In this document: in pieces, positions 1-8,137 of the stretch
How the letters are laid out: every line of letters starts with the position of its first letter
How positions within the stretch are numbered: the stretch's first letter is position 1
Source: Sandaracinus amylolyticus
GTDB taxonomy: Bacteria > Myxococcota_A > Polyangia > Polyangiales > Sandaracinaceae
Length of the DNA stretch: 64,000 nucleotides
NCBI RefSeq assembly: GCF_000737325.1
Contig: NZ_CP011125.1
Coordinates: 8,556,001-8,620,000, forward strand
Direction of reading: 5' to 3'
Translations under genes and position numbers: made by a program
Notes under the pieces: generated by a model
The model's database searches: none
What the model was told of the DNA's origin: nothing
Seen by the model: only the letters and a program-made list of their open reading frames with translations

Positions 1-109
1 CGGGGTCCTGGCGGTGCTCCTCCGAGAGCGTCTCGTCGCTCTCGCGACCGCAGCCTCCGAGCGCGAGCAGTCCGCCGATCACGAGCGTGAGCAGGGCTCG
101 ATTCCGCAT
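1..109 (-). CDS. lipoprotein, N-terminal fragment cut by the window edge
   Basis: The reading frame starts with ATG at 109 and runs off the left end of the window. The visible 36 residues form a short basic N-terminus (MRNR), a hydrophobic stretch and an LGGC lipobox, then a charged mature part beginning CGRESDET. This is the layout of a signal-peptidase-II lipoprotein that would be anchored in the envelope. Its function cannot be read from the part present. Confidence rests on the clean signal and lipobox and on the high third-position GC. Confidence 0.6.
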   Translation of the reverse strand, partial: MRNRALLTLVIGGLLALGGCGRESDETLSEEHRQDP

Positions 110-187
110 GCTTGCCACCTCCGCCGCGGAGGTTTCGCAAGATGGAGGCCGGGCCGTGGCACGTCGCGACACGCCACGCGGGCGTGC

Positions 188-463
188 TCACGCGCCCCAG
201 GGCTCCATCTGCTTGACGACCCATGCGACGTCGAGCGCGTCGCGCTCGATCGCGCGCGCCCGTCGCTCCTCGTCGACGCCCTGCACGTCGACGTGCGTCG
301 GCGCGCGATCGTCGCTCCACGTCACCTCGATCGACGCGTCGGGGTGGTCGCGCCGGAGCGCATCGCGCAGCAGCCCCGCGTAGCGCGCGGCGCAGGCCTG
401 GGCGTCGAGCCCGTCGTTCGCGCCGACGAGCGCGCGCGCACCGAACGTGACGTTGAGCCTCAC
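188..463 (-). CDS. small conserved-looking hypothetical protein (91 aa)
   Basis: I do not recognise this protein. It begins VRLNVTFGARALVGANDG, is rich in Arg and Asp, and has no signal peptide or membrane segment, so it is probably cytoplasmic. An in-frame ATG exists at 499. I prefer GTG at 463 because a TAGGCT hexamer (-10 like) lies 7 nt before it, the spacing seen at several other genes here, and because the conserved-looking sequence begins there. It sits between two lipoprotein genes and the next gene is divergent. The function is unknown. Confidence 0.45.
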   Translation of the reverse strand: MRLNVTFGARALVGANDGLDAQACAARYAGLLRDALRRDHPDASIEVTWSDDRAPTHVDVQGVDEERRARAIERDALDVAWVVKQMEPWGA

Positions 464-470
464 GCACGCG

Positions 471-476
471 AGCCTA
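471..476 (-). promoter_or_regulatory. -10 element, leaderless start at 463
   Basis: TAGGCT on the minus strand, 7 nt before the GTG at 463. This would place the transcription start on the start codon. No convincing -35 is visible. Confidence 0.35.
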
Positions 477-553
477 CCGCCGCGGTCGGGCTCACGCATT
501 TTCTCGCGGGGGAGGCCTAGGCGGAGGCCGGCCTGATCTGAGAAACAGGCGGC

Positions 554-1300
554 GTGATCGCTGACCGCTTTCGTTTCTTGCTGGTTTCGTCGCTCCTTGG
601 GTGCGCCGCGTGCGGGCGCGTCGGGTACGACCCGTCCGACGCGTCGCTCGATGCGGCGTGCGCGACCGACGAGATCGTGTGCGGCGCGTTCGAAGGCCCG
701 CTCGGCGGGTGGGGCGTGCGCATCGAGCCGGACAGCGACGCAATCGTGCGCGTCGTCGACGATCCCGAGCGCGGCGGCGCGCTCGCGGTCACGTCGGAGG
801 GCACGGGCCACGGGCTCGCGGTCGCCGAGACGTACTTCGCGCCGGTGACCGAGGGATCGCTGCACGGGCGGGTGTGGGTGCGGATCGGCGCGCGCACGCA
901 CGTCGACGAGTTCGTGGTGCTCGTGCAGCTCGACGACGGCAACGACGCGGGCACGCAGAAGGTGTCGCTCGATCTCCTCCAGGGCGATGCGATCGGGCTC
1001 ACCGCGACGACGGCGCACCCCGCGGTCCGCAACGGCACGGCCGCGGGCACGATCCGCCGCGACGAGTGGATGTGCCTGCGCTTCGAGGTCGATCTGCGCG
1101 ACGACGGAGGCGCGGCGAGGCTCTCCGAGGGCGATCGGACGCTGGTGAGCGCGGACGCGATCGACACGATCCCCGAGGGCGGCTTCCGGCGGCTCATGCT
1201 CGGCGCGGTGGGCGAGCGCGCCGGGGTGCGCGACGTGATGTTCGACGACGTCGCGCTGGCGCGACACCCGCTGCCCTGCCCAGGTGCCCCGGGACGATGA
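554..1300 (+). CDS. secreted lipoprotein, LamG/jelly-roll-like
   Basis: GTG start, 248 aa. The N-terminus has a hydrophobic stretch ending LLGCAACG, a lipobox, followed by an acidic linker. The rest reads like a beta-sandwich: alternating hydrophobic strands, a central part with W-V-R-I and F-V-V-L-V-Q-L strands, and a C-terminal MFDDVAL motif as in concanavalin-like domains of myxobacterial surface proteins. The fold assignment is inference from pattern, not a recognised signature. The gene ends one base before the convergent oxidoreductase gene, so the two share a terminator region. It is probably surface exposed and of unknown ligand. Confidence 0.7.
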   Translation: MIADRFRFLLVSSLLGCAACGRVGYDPSDASLDAACATDEIVCGAFEGPLGGWGVRIEPDSDAIVRVVDDPERGGALAVTSEGTGHGLAVAETYFAPVTEGSLHGRVWVRIGARTHVDEFVVLVQLDDGNDAGTQKVSLDLLQGDAIGLTATTAHPAVRNGTAAGTIRRDEWMCLRFEVDLRDDGGAARLSEGDRTLVSADAIDTIPEGGFRRLMLGAVGERAGVRDVMFDDVALARHPLPCPGAPGR

Positions 1301-2899
1301 TCAGGCGCTGATCGTGATGCGCAGCCGCTCGGCGATCGCGTGCGCGACGCGCATGCCGTCGAGCGCCGCGCTCACGATGCCGCCCGCGTAGCCCGCGCCC
1401 TCGCCCGCCGGATAGAGCCCGTCGAGCGACGGCGACAGCAGCGTCTCGGGGTCGCGCGGCACGCGCACCGGCGCGCTGGTGCGCGACTCGACGCCGACGA
1501 GCACCGCGTCCTCGCCGACGTAGCCGCGCATGCGGCGATCGAACGCGCCGAGCGCCTCGCGCAAGCGCTTGCTGAACGAGATGCCCGCGACGTCGAGCAC
1601 GTCGGCGACGTTCGTCGGCTCGAGCCCCGGTAGGTAGCTCGACGACGGCGCGCTGCTCGATGCGTGGCCGCGCACGAAGTCGGTGGCGCGCGTCGCGGGC
1701 GCCTTGAGCATGCCGTTGCCCGCCTGCATCGCGGCGCGCTCGATCGTGCGCTGGAGCTCGACGCCGCCGAGCGGGCCGCGGAAGCCGGCGCGCTCCCAGT
1801 CCTCGACCTCGCACGACACCACGAGCCCCGAGTTCGCGTAGGGCGAGTCGCGCCGCGAGAGGCTCATGCCGTTGACCACGAGCCCGTCGGGCTCGGTCGA
1901 CGCGGGCACGATCCATCCGCCGGGGCACATGCAGAACGAGAAGACACCGCGCTCCTCGACCTGCTGCACGATCTTGTAGGAGGCCGCGGGGAGCTTCGGG
2001 TGCTCGAAGTCGCGCCCGTACTGGATGCGATCGATCAGCGGCTGCGGGTGCTCGATGCGCACGCCGAGCGCGAACGGCTTCGCCTCGAGGGTCACGCCCG
2101 CGCGCAGCAGCAGCTCGAACACGTCGCGCGCGGAGTGCCCGGTCGCCATCACCACCGCGTCCGCGCCGAGCTCGCGACCGTCGTCGAGCCGCACGCCGGT
2201 GACGCGACGGTGTCGGCCGTGCGGCGTCGTGATCAGGTCGACGACCTTCGCGCCGAACTCGAAGCGCACGCCATGCTGCTCGAGGCGCTCGCGGATCCCG
2301 GAGACGACCTTGGGCAGCTTGTTCGAGCCGATGTGCGGGCGCGCGTCGACGAGGATGTCCTCGGGCGCGCCGTGGAGCGCGAGGATCTCCATCACGTCGC
2401 GCACCGGGCCGCGCTTGTGCGAGCGCGTGTAGAGCTTGCCGTCGGAGTACGTGCCCGCGCCGCCCTCGCCGAAGCAGTAGTTGCTGTCGGGGTCGACGAC
2501 GCCGCGGCGCTGCAGGCCCTTCAGGTCGTGGCGGCGCGGCTGGACGGTCTTGCCGCGATCGACGACCACACACGCGATCCCGTCGCGCGCGAGCTGGTAC
2601 GCCGCGAAGAGACCACACGGTCCGTCGCCGACGATCACGACGCGCGGCTCGCCGCGCACGTCGTTCGGCTGGGGATCGGCGAGCGCGATCGTGTCGCTCG
2701 GCTCACGCAGGCCGAGCACGACGTGGAAGCGCACGCGCCCACCACGCGCGTCGATCGAGCGCTTGCGCAACGCGACGTGGGGCAGCGCGTCGGGCGGGAC
2801 GCGCAGGATGCGCGCGGCGCGGGCGCGCAGCGACATCGGATCGTCGGGCTCGTCGAGCCCGAGATCGAGCTCGATCTCCTCGGGAAGCGCGCGGCGCAC
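1301..2899 (-). CDS. FAD-dependent dehydrogenase/oxidoreductase (COG2509-like)
   Basis: 532 aa from a GTG at 2899. Residues about 1-70 form the small N-terminal domain typical of this family (RILRVPPDALPHVALRKRSID). The dinucleotide-binding loop GDGPCG is at about 91-96 and is followed by an acidic VVVDRG strand end. Other family marks are CFGEGGAGTYSDGKLYTR, MATGHSARD, the CMCPGG segment, and the C-terminal YPAGEGAGYAGGI FAD-contacting motif. It is a cytoplasmic flavoprotein. The substrate is not known for this family. A TACATT -10 lies 7 nt before the start, which suggests a leaderless message. It is transcribed divergently from the PH-like gene at 2976. Confidence 0.9.
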   Translation of the reverse strand: MRRALPEEIELDLGLDEPDDPMSLRARAARILRVPPDALPHVALRKRSIDARGGRVRFHVVLGLREPSDTIALADPQPNDVRGEPRVVIVGDGPCGLFAAYQLARDGIACVVVDRGKTVQPRRHDLKGLQRRGVVDPDSNYCFGEGGAGTYSDGKLYTRSHKRGPVRDVMEILALHGAPEDILVDARPHIGSNKLPKVVSGIRERLEQHGVRFEFGAKVVDLITTPHGRHRRVTGVRLDDGRELGADAVVMATGHSARDVFELLLRAGVTLEAKPFALGVRIEHPQPLIDRIQYGRDFEHPKLPAASYKIVQQVEERGVFSFCMCPGGWIVPASTEPDGLVVNGMSLSRRDSPYANSGLVVSCEVEDWERAGFRGPLGGVELQRTIERAAMQAGNGMLKAPATRATDFVRGHASSSAPSSSYLPGLEPTNVADVLDVAGISFSKRLREALGAFDRRMRGYVGEDAVLVGVESRTSAPVRVPRDPETLLSPSLDGLYPAGEGAGYAGGIVSAALDGMRVAHAIAERLRITISA

Positions 2900-2906
2900 G
2901 GGGCGG

Positions 2907-2912
2907 AATGTA
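2907..2912 (-). promoter_or_regulatory. -10 element of the flavoprotein gene
   Basis: TACATT on the minus strand, exactly 7 nt upstream of the GTG at 2899, consistent with transcription starting at the start codon. It is paired divergently with TACGGT at 2963-2968 for the opposite gene. Confidence 0.45.
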
Positions 2913-2962
2913 GTGCGGCACGCCCAGGTTGGCCCGCGAGTGCGACGGGTCGCGGCGAGCGC

Positions 2963-2968
2963 TACGGT
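2963..2968 (+). promoter_or_regulatory. -10 element of the PH-like gene
   Basis: TACGGT followed by 7 nt and then GTG at 2976. This spacing argues for 2976 rather than the in-frame GTG at 2967, which overlaps the hexamer. Confidence 0.4.
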
Positions 2969-2975
2969 GTTCGAC

Positions 2976-3920
2976 GTGGAGAGCACGCCGGACCTCGATC
3001 TCGCGGCGGGCGAGCCGGTGTTCAAGGCGGCACCGGTGCGCATCGCCGCGTCGCCGGGCGCGTTCGGCGGGCTCGAGGGCTCGGCGGTGCTCACGTCGCA
3101 GCGGCTGATCGTCGTGCCCGGCGCGATGGGCGAGGTGCGGCGCGGCGATCCGCTGCAGCGTGCGCTCGCGACGTTGTGGGAGCGGGTGAAGCCCGCGGTG
3201 CTCGACGCGTTCCCGATCGCGCGGCTGCTGAGCCGCGCGCGCGATCGCAACGCGCAGCTCGCGGCGCGGGCGCGGCCCGGCATCGAGATCCCGCTGGAGA
3301 CGGTGCGACGCGCGTTCGAGGCGCGCCTGCCGGGCTGGATCGGGCTCGAGCTCGCGCTGCCGCTGCCCGATCCGCGGCCGCCGTTCGCGCTCTATCTGCA
3401 GCTCGACGTCGGGCCCGGACCGCACCGCGAGTGGGCGCAGCAGATCGAGGCGCTCCGCACGTCGGCGCCCGCGCGCCCCGAGCTCGAGCGTCCCTACGCG
3501 CTCTTCTATCTGCTGCAGCCGCCGCCGCGCCCGATGGTGCGGGTGCGCAGCGCGGAAGGGACGCGCAAGGGCGCGCTGGTGCTGCACGCCGACGGACCCG
3601 CGATCGCGACGACGTTCGCGAGCGAGCGCGTGCTGCTGCCGTACGAGTCGATCACACGCATCGTGTACGCCGCGCCGACGTCGTGGCGGCGAAGCTTCCT
3701 GCGCATCGAAGCGGGCGAGCACGTGATGCGCGTCGAGCCGCAGAAGGACTGGGACGCGCAGCGCCTGCACGACAGCGCGCACCTGCTCGCGGAGATCGCG
3801 GGCGTGCCGCTGCGTCGCGACATGGGCGACGTGCGCGCGGCGCGCGTGATGACGGCGGTGATGACGGCTGCGGGCGCGGCGGCGGCGGTCGCGTACGAAG
3901 TGCTGCAGTCGCTGCCCTGA
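2976..3920 (+). CDS. hypothetical membrane-associated protein with PH-like start
   Basis: 314 aa. The segment VLTSQRLIVVPG resembles the strand pair in bacterial PH-like domains (for example YdbT/YdbS type). The central part is all soluble, and the C-terminus has a single hydrophobic stretch of about 18 residues that could anchor the protein. A second similar strand (RVLLPYESITRIVY) hints at a duplicated domain. I cannot name a function. The gene is divergent from the flavoprotein gene and converges on the TPR lipoprotein gene with a 14-bp gap. The start was chosen from the -10 spacing. GTG at 2967 is the alternative. Confidence 0.7.
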   Translation: MESTPDLDLAAGEPVFKAAPVRIAASPGAFGGLEGSAVLTSQRLIVVPGAMGEVRRGDPLQRALATLWERVKPAVLDAFPIARLLSRARDRNAQLAARARPGIEIPLETVRRAFEARLPGWIGLELALPLPDPRPPFALYLQLDVGPGPHREWAQQIEALRTSAPARPELERPYALFYLLQPPPRPMVRVRSAEGTRKGALVLHADGPAIATTFASERVLLPYESITRIVYAAPTSWRRSFLRIEAGEHVMRVEPQKDWDAQRLHDSAHLLAEIAGVPLRRDMGDVRAARVMTAVMTAAGAAAAVAYEVLQSLP

Positions 3921-3934
3921 GCGCGCTGCGATCG

Positions 3935-5050
3935 TCAGCGCCCTTCGCGGAGCTCGTCGGCGAGCGCAGGGAGGCCGCCCTGGGTGATCGCGTCCGCGAC
4001 GATCGCGCGCGCCTCTTCGTACGCCGACGCGCCCGCGGGCACCGCCGCGGCGATCGTCGCCGCATCACCGAGCCGGCCTTGCGCCAGGCGGGCGCGCGCG
4101 AGCACGACGCGCGCATCGGCGCCGCTGCCGCTCGCGAGCGCGGTCTCGGCCAGCTCCGCCGCGTTCTCGGGCTCGCCGAGCACCAGCCACGCGCGCGCGA
4201 CCTCGAGCATCTCGTCGGGGCGCTCCGGCGTCCACGACGCGAGCAGCGCCTCGATCTCGGCGCGCGCGTCCGCCGCGATCAGCACCCGCAGCCGCAGCGC
4301 GCGGCTCACCGAGCCCTCGGGCATCAGCGCGAGCAGGCGGTACGCGAGGATCGGATGCCCCGCCTCGAGCGCTTGCTCCGCCGCGCGCGAGACCTCGTCG
4401 CGATGCTGCGGCGAGCGACGCGCGAGCTCGAGCGCGGCGAGCCCCGCGGTCGCCGCGTCGCCGCGCGCCATCGCGAGCGACAAGCGCGCGCGCGCGGCCC
4501 CGACGCCGCCTTCGTGCTCCGCGAGGTAGCGCTCGAGCACGGCGTCGGCGCGCTCGCCCGCGCCGCTCTCGCGCAGCACGCGCGAGAGCGCGATCACCGG
4601 CTCCTCGCTGCCCTCGCCGCTCTCGACCGCGCGCGCGTACGCGTCGACCGCTTCCGCGAGCTCGCCGTGGCGCTCCGCGATCGCGCCGCGGGCCATGGCG
4701 ATCGCCTCGGAGCGCGGGTCGAGGCGATCGCCCTCGTCGAGCGCGCGCTCGGCCGCATCGCGGTCACCGAGCTGATCGCGCACGTCGGCGAGGCGCGCGA
4801 TCACCAGCGGGTCGTCGATCGCGCCGGCGCGCGCGAGCTCGTAGTGATCGGCGGCCGCCCGCAGGTCGCCGGCCTCGCGCGCGAGCTCGCCGCGGACGAA
4901 GTGCTCGTACGAGTGCGGCCCGACGAACACGCCGAGCCTGCGCTCGCCGCCGATCGTGCGCTCGATCGGATAGCCGCCGCGCGGGCCGCACGCCGCGAGC
5001 GACGACGCGAGCACCAGCGCGAGAGAGCACGTTCGGGCGAGACGGACCAC
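3935..5050 (-). CDS. TPR-repeat lipoprotein
   Basis: 371 aa from a GTG at 5050. The signal peptide ends in LAAC, so the protein is lipid anchored. The mature part is almost wholly alpha-helical, with repeated Ala-rich helix pairs, for example at RADAVLERYLAEHEGGVG and GEPENAAELAETALASG. These fit tetratricopeptide repeats used as protein-interaction scaffolds in the periplasm. A TATGTT hexamer lies 9 nt upstream of the start. The gene is divergent from the barrel protein at 5112 across a 61-bp gap holding both -10 elements. The partner is unknown. Confidence 0.8.
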   Translation of the reverse strand: MVRLARTCSLALVLASSLAACGPRGGYPIERTIGGERRLGVFVGPHSYEHFVRGELAREAGDLRAAADHYELARAGAIDDPLVIARLADVRDQLGDRDAAERALDEGDRLDPRSEAIAMARGAIAERHGELAEAVDAYARAVESGEGSEEPVIALSRVLRESGAGERADAVLERYLAEHEGGVGAARARLSLAMARGDAATAGLAALELARRSPQHRDEVSRAAEQALEAGHPILAYRLLALMPEGSVSRALRLRVLIAADARAEIEALLASWTPERPDEMLEVARAWLVLGEPENAAELAETALASGSGADARVVLARARLAQGRLGDAATIAAAVPAGASAYEEARAIVADAITQGGLPALADELREGR

Positions 5051-5059
5051 GGACGCGCG

Positions 5060-5065
5060 AACATA
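5060..5065 (-). promoter_or_regulatory. -10 element of the TPR lipoprotein gene
   Basis: TATGTT on the minus strand, 9 nt before the GTG at 5050. Confidence 0.35.
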
Positions 5066-5099
5066 GCGGACGCAGCGGGCCCCGGGCACTCGTCCCGAG

Positions 5100-5105
5100 T
5101 AGAGT
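5100..5105 (+). promoter_or_regulatory. -10 element of the outer-membrane protein gene
   Basis: TAGAGT followed by 6 nt and GTG at 5112. This leaves no room for a Shine-Dalgarno sequence on the mRNA. Confidence 0.4.
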
Positions 5106-5111
5106 CGGAGC

Positions 5112-6080
5112 GTGCGCGCGCAACGAATCGCGAGCTGGGGGCTCGCGCTGCTCGTCGTCCTCGCCGTTCCGTTCGTCGCACCGCCGCGCGCCGCTGCGGG
5201 ACCGTGGACGCCGGAGCCAGGGCACGGGTATCTGAAGCTCTGGCTCAAGTGGACCTGCAACTGCGGGTTCGGCTACGTCGCGAGCGACGGCAGCACGTAC
5301 GACTACGGCTTCTACACCGAGATCTTCGCGAACGCGTACGGCGAGATCGGGATCGTGCCGGGGCTCGCGGCGTGGGTGCACTGGCCGGTCGTCGAGACCT
5401 TCTTGCTCGAAGACACGCGGCGCGGGCACGTCCGCGATCACACCGTGATCGGCGATCCCGCGATCGGACTGCGCTGGAGGTTCCTGCGCGCCGGGCGCTT
5501 CGCGAGCGCGCTGGAGGCCGGCGTGCGCCTCCCGTTCGCGCCGAGCGGCGAGGTGCAGCCGGTGTACGGGCGCGATCCGCCGCACGAGCAGATCGGCGCG
5601 CTGCGCGTGGGCACCGGCGTGTTCGACGTCCCGCTCGCGCTCTCGATCGGCTACGCGTGGGACGGGTTCTATCTCGCGGGGAGCGGCGGGTACGTCGCGC
5701 GCACCGGCGACTTCGATCACGTCGCGACGTGGAGCGCCGAGGGCGGCGGCACGTTCGACTTCGGGCTCTCGCTGCGCGTGCGCTTCGTCGGATGGCACTC
5801 GATCGGGAACGGCGCGGAGAGCAGCTACCACGAGAGCCCGAGCGGGATCGGGAGCGGGACCAACTACACGGGCTTCGCGGTCGAGATCGACTATCCGTTC
5901 GAGCGCGACTGGTGGATCGGGGCGACGATCGAAGGCGGGATGTTCGCGCTCTCGCGACAGACCGGCGGACCGGTCGTGACGCTCTACGTCGCGACGCGGT
6001 TCTCGGTCGTCGAGGACCCGGCGCCGCAGCCGCAGACCGAGCCCGTGGTGCCGAGCGAGGAGACGGACGTCGCTCCGTGA
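5112..6080 (+). CDS. outer-membrane beta-barrel protein
   Basis: 322 aa with a clear signal peptide (WGLALLVVLAVPFVA, cleavage near RAAAG). The mature protein has many alternating aromatic/hydrophobic strands (YGFYTEIFANAYGEIG, LRWRFLRAGRF, FEVDYPF-type ends), as in transporter-like barrels of the MetA-pathway/DUF3187 kind. The last part (PQPQTEPVVPSEETDVAP) is a Pro/Glu tail outside the barrel. The N-terminal motif WTCNCGFG carries two cysteines that could form a disulfide. It probably resides in the outer membrane; substrate unknown. Confidence 0.7.
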   Translation: MRAQRIASWGLALLVVLAVPFVAPPRAAAGPWTPEPGHGYLKLWLKWTCNCGFGYVASDGSTYDYGFYTEIFANAYGEIGIVPGLAAWVHWPVVETFLLEDTRRGHVRDHTVIGDPAIGLRWRFLRAGRFASALEAGVRLPFAPSGEVQPVYGRDPPHEQIGALRVGTGVFDVPLALSIGYAWDGFYLAGSGGYVARTGDFDHVATWSAEGGGTFDFGLSLRVRFVGWHSIGNGAESSYHESPSGIGSGTNYTGFAVEIDYPFERDWWIGATIEGGMFALSRQTGGPVVTLYVATRFSVVEDPAPQPQTEPVVPSEETDVAP

Positions 6081-6155
6081 GCGTGTGCGCGTCGGGAGAC
6101 GCTCGATCTCGGTCTCTGCGTCGCGTCGCGAGCGCCCATGTGCTCGCGGGGGCGC

Positions 6156-6461
6156 ATGAGCAAGAGAGACATGTGGATCGGGATCGCAGTCGGCGCCGGC
6201 GCGGTGCTCGCGGCGCCGCTCGTGCTGCCGGTCGCGGGCGCGATCGCGCGACCGCTGGTGCGCGAGACGATCAAGCTCGGCTTCGTCGTCGCGGAGCTCG
6301 CGCGCGAGCGCGGCGCGGTCGCGCTCGAGGCGCTCGAGGATCTGATCGCCGAAGCCCGCGAGGACGCGCGGATCGCGATCGAAGCGCGCGAAGAGCCCCG
6401 CGGTCGCGGCGCACGCCGCGGCGGAGACGGAGCGCGACAGCGCGGAGCCGAGCCCTCGTGA
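6156..6461 (+). CDS. DUF5132-like small membrane protein
   Basis: 101 aa. One long hydrophobic N-terminal segment (IGIAVGAGAVLAAPLVLPVA) is followed by RPLVRETIKLG and an amphipathic acidic helix (ELARERGAVALEALEDLIAE) and a basic tail. This is the pattern of DUF5132 proteins, which I recall as often lying next to heavy-metal-associated (HMA) and P-type ATPase genes. I chose ATG at 6156 over 6138 because a G-rich stretch precedes it and the family begins at this point. The stop overlaps the next gene's GTG by 4 bp, so the two are translationally coupled. Confidence 0.7.
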   Translation: MSKRDMWIGIAVGAGAVLAAPLVLPVAGAIARPLVRETIKLGFVVAELARERGAVALEALEDLIAEAREDARIAIEAREEPRGRGARRGGDGARQRGAEPS

Positions 6462-6928
6462 GGGTGCCCGACGCGTTCGCGGTCCACCGCACGCGCCGCC
6501 GCGCGCGACTGCGCGTGCCCGAGCGTCGCGGCGACGCCGCGTTCTTCGAGCGGCTCGCGGACGCGCTGCGCGCCGCGCCCGGCGTGATCGAGGTGCGCGC
6601 CGATCCCCGCACGGCAGGCGTGCTGGTGCGCCACGACGGAGAGCTCGACGTCATCGCGGCGCACGCGACGCGGAGCGGTCTCGTCACGTGGCGCGAGCAG
6701 GGCGATCGCGACGTGCTCGCCGAGCTCCGCGAGCGGATGCGCGCCACCGACGCGGAGCTGCACGCGCGCACGCAAGGCCGGTGGAGCCTCGACTCGATCG
6801 CGTTCTTCGCGCTGCTCGGCGCGGGCCTCTTCCAGGTCGCGAGCGGCTCGATCCTGCCGGCGGGCGTCTCGATGCTCACGAAGGCGTTCTCGATGGTGGA
6901 GCATCGCGAGGACGACGACACCGGCTGA
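6458..6928 (+). CDS. HMA-like domain membrane protein
   Basis: 156 aa, GTG start overlapping the upstream stop (GTGA). Residues about 8-60 have the beta-alpha-beta arrangement of an HMA-type domain (RARLRVPERRGD, APGVIEVRADPRTAGVLV) but lack the CxxC metal ligand pair. A C-terminal hydrophobic helix follows (IAFFALLGAGLFQVASGS). The same HMA-like fold occurs at the N-terminus of the nearby P-type ATPase (about 17-75), which supports a shared role. The gene converges on metK with only 2 bp between the stops. Confidence 0.7.
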   Translation: MRVPDAFAVHRTRRRARLRVPERRGDAAFFERLADALRAAPGVIEVRADPRTAGVLVRHDGELDVIAAHATRSGLVTWREQGDRDVLAELRERMRATDAELHARTQGRWSLDSIAFFALLGAGLFQVASGSILPAGVSMLTKAFSMVEHREDDDTG

Positions 6929-6930
6929 CG

Positions 6931-8130
6931 TCACGACGCGCGCAGCGCGTCGACGGCGTCGAGCACCTCCCAGGGCGCGCGCAGATCTTCGCGCCCGAAG
7001 TGCCCGTACGTCGCGAGCGCGGGATAGAACCCGCGCTCGTCGCGCTGCGCGAGGCGACGCAGCGCGAGCCGCTGCAGGATCGCGCCCACCCGCAGATCGA
7101 TGGCGCGCAGCACGCGCGCGGCGAGCTCGTCCTCGGGGATCGTCGCGGTGCCCCACGTCTCGACCTGCACGCTGACGGGATCGGCGAGACCGATGCCGTA
7201 GGTGAGCGCGATCTCGCATTGATCCGCGAGCCCGGCGGCGACGACGTTCTTCGCGGCGTGGCGCGCGGCGTACGCGCCCGAGCGATCGATGCGCGAAGGA
7301 TCTTTGCCGGAGAGCGCCGCGCCGCTGTGGCGCGCGTACTCGCCGTAGGTGTCGACCGCGGTCTTGCGTCCGGTGAGCCCGGCGTGGTGCGCCGGACCGC
7401 CGTGCACGATCGGTCCGTCGGGGTTCACCGCGATGCGGGTGTGCGCGTCGGGGCGGATCTCGCGCTCGGCGAACACCGGCTCGATCACGCGCTCGCGAAG
7501 ATGACGCTCGAGCCGCCGCGTGAGGCCGTCGCCGTCGCTCTGCTGGCTCGCGAGCAACGTGATCGCGTGCACGCGCCGCGGGCGGCGCTCCGCGTACTCG
7601 ATGCTCACCTGCACCTTCGCGTCGGCGTCGAGCTCGGGGAGATCGCCGCGATGACGGAGCACGTCCATGCGGCGTACCAGCGCGTGCGCGAGCGCGATCG
7701 GGAGCGGCATCAGCTCGGGCGTCTGACGGCACGCGTAGCCGAAGACCGTCGCTTGATCCTGCGCGGTCAGCTCGTCGATCTCGTCGTCGTCGAGCGGCGG
7801 GCTCACGCGCTCTCCGGATCGCCACGCGGGCGGGACCTCGGCGATGCTCGTCATCACGGCGCAGCGATCGGCGTCGAGCGCGGGGTCGCGATACCCGATG
7901 CCGCGGATCGTCGCGCGCACGACGTCGACGACGTCGACCGAGCTGGCGCGCGAGCGCGCGCGCACGCTCACGAACACGATGCCGGTGGAGATGGCGCACT
8001 CGGCGACGACGCGCGCCCGGGGATCGAGGCGCAGGTAGTGCCCGACCACCGCGTCGCTGATGCGATCGCAGAGCTTGTCGGGGTGTCCCTCGCTCACCGA
8101 CTCCGACGAGAACACGAAGCCCGACTGCAT
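6931..8130 (-). CDS. metK: S-adenosylmethionine synthetase, divergent paralogue-type
   Basis: 399 aa, close to the usual 380-400. It would make SAM from ATP and methionine. Visible active-site marks: GHPDK with His16/Asp18/Lys19, DQATVFGYA, DADAKVQV, AGLTGRKTAVDTYGE and SGKDPSRIDRS. Departures from housekeeping MetK are ECAISTG in place of the GEITT motif and a rewritten ARHSGAALSGKDP in place of GGGAFSGKDP. The gene lies 7 bp behind a P-type ATPase gene on the same strand, an unusual place for the main metK. I infer a second, specialised copy. Whether a canonical metK exists elsewhere cannot be seen here. Confidence 0.88.
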   Translation of the reverse strand: MQSGFVFSSESVSEGHPDKLCDRISDAVVGHYLRLDPRARVVAECAISTGIVFVSVRARSRASSVDVVDVVRATIRGIGYRDPALDADRCAVMTSIAEVPPAWRSGERVSPPLDDDEIDELTAQDQATVFGYACRQTPELMPLPIALAHALVRRMDVLRHRGDLPELDADAKVQVSIEYAERRPRRVHAITLLASQQSDGDGLTRRLERHLRERVIEPVFAEREIRPDAHTRIAVNPDGPIVHGGPAHHAGLTGRKTAVDTYGEYARHSGAALSGKDPSRIDRSGAYAARHAAKNVVAAGLADQCEIALTYGIGLADPVSVQVETWGTATIPEDELAARVLRAIDLRVGAILQRLALRRLAQRDERGFYPALATYGHFGREDLRAPWEVLDAVDALRAS

Positions 8131-8137
8131 GACGTCC

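Noticed and set aside
1664-6928. A 1754-codon plus-strand frame
   Set aside because: It crosses several real genes on both strands and gives Arg/Ala-rich, domain-free sequence. Only its last 156 codons (6458-6928) are supported.
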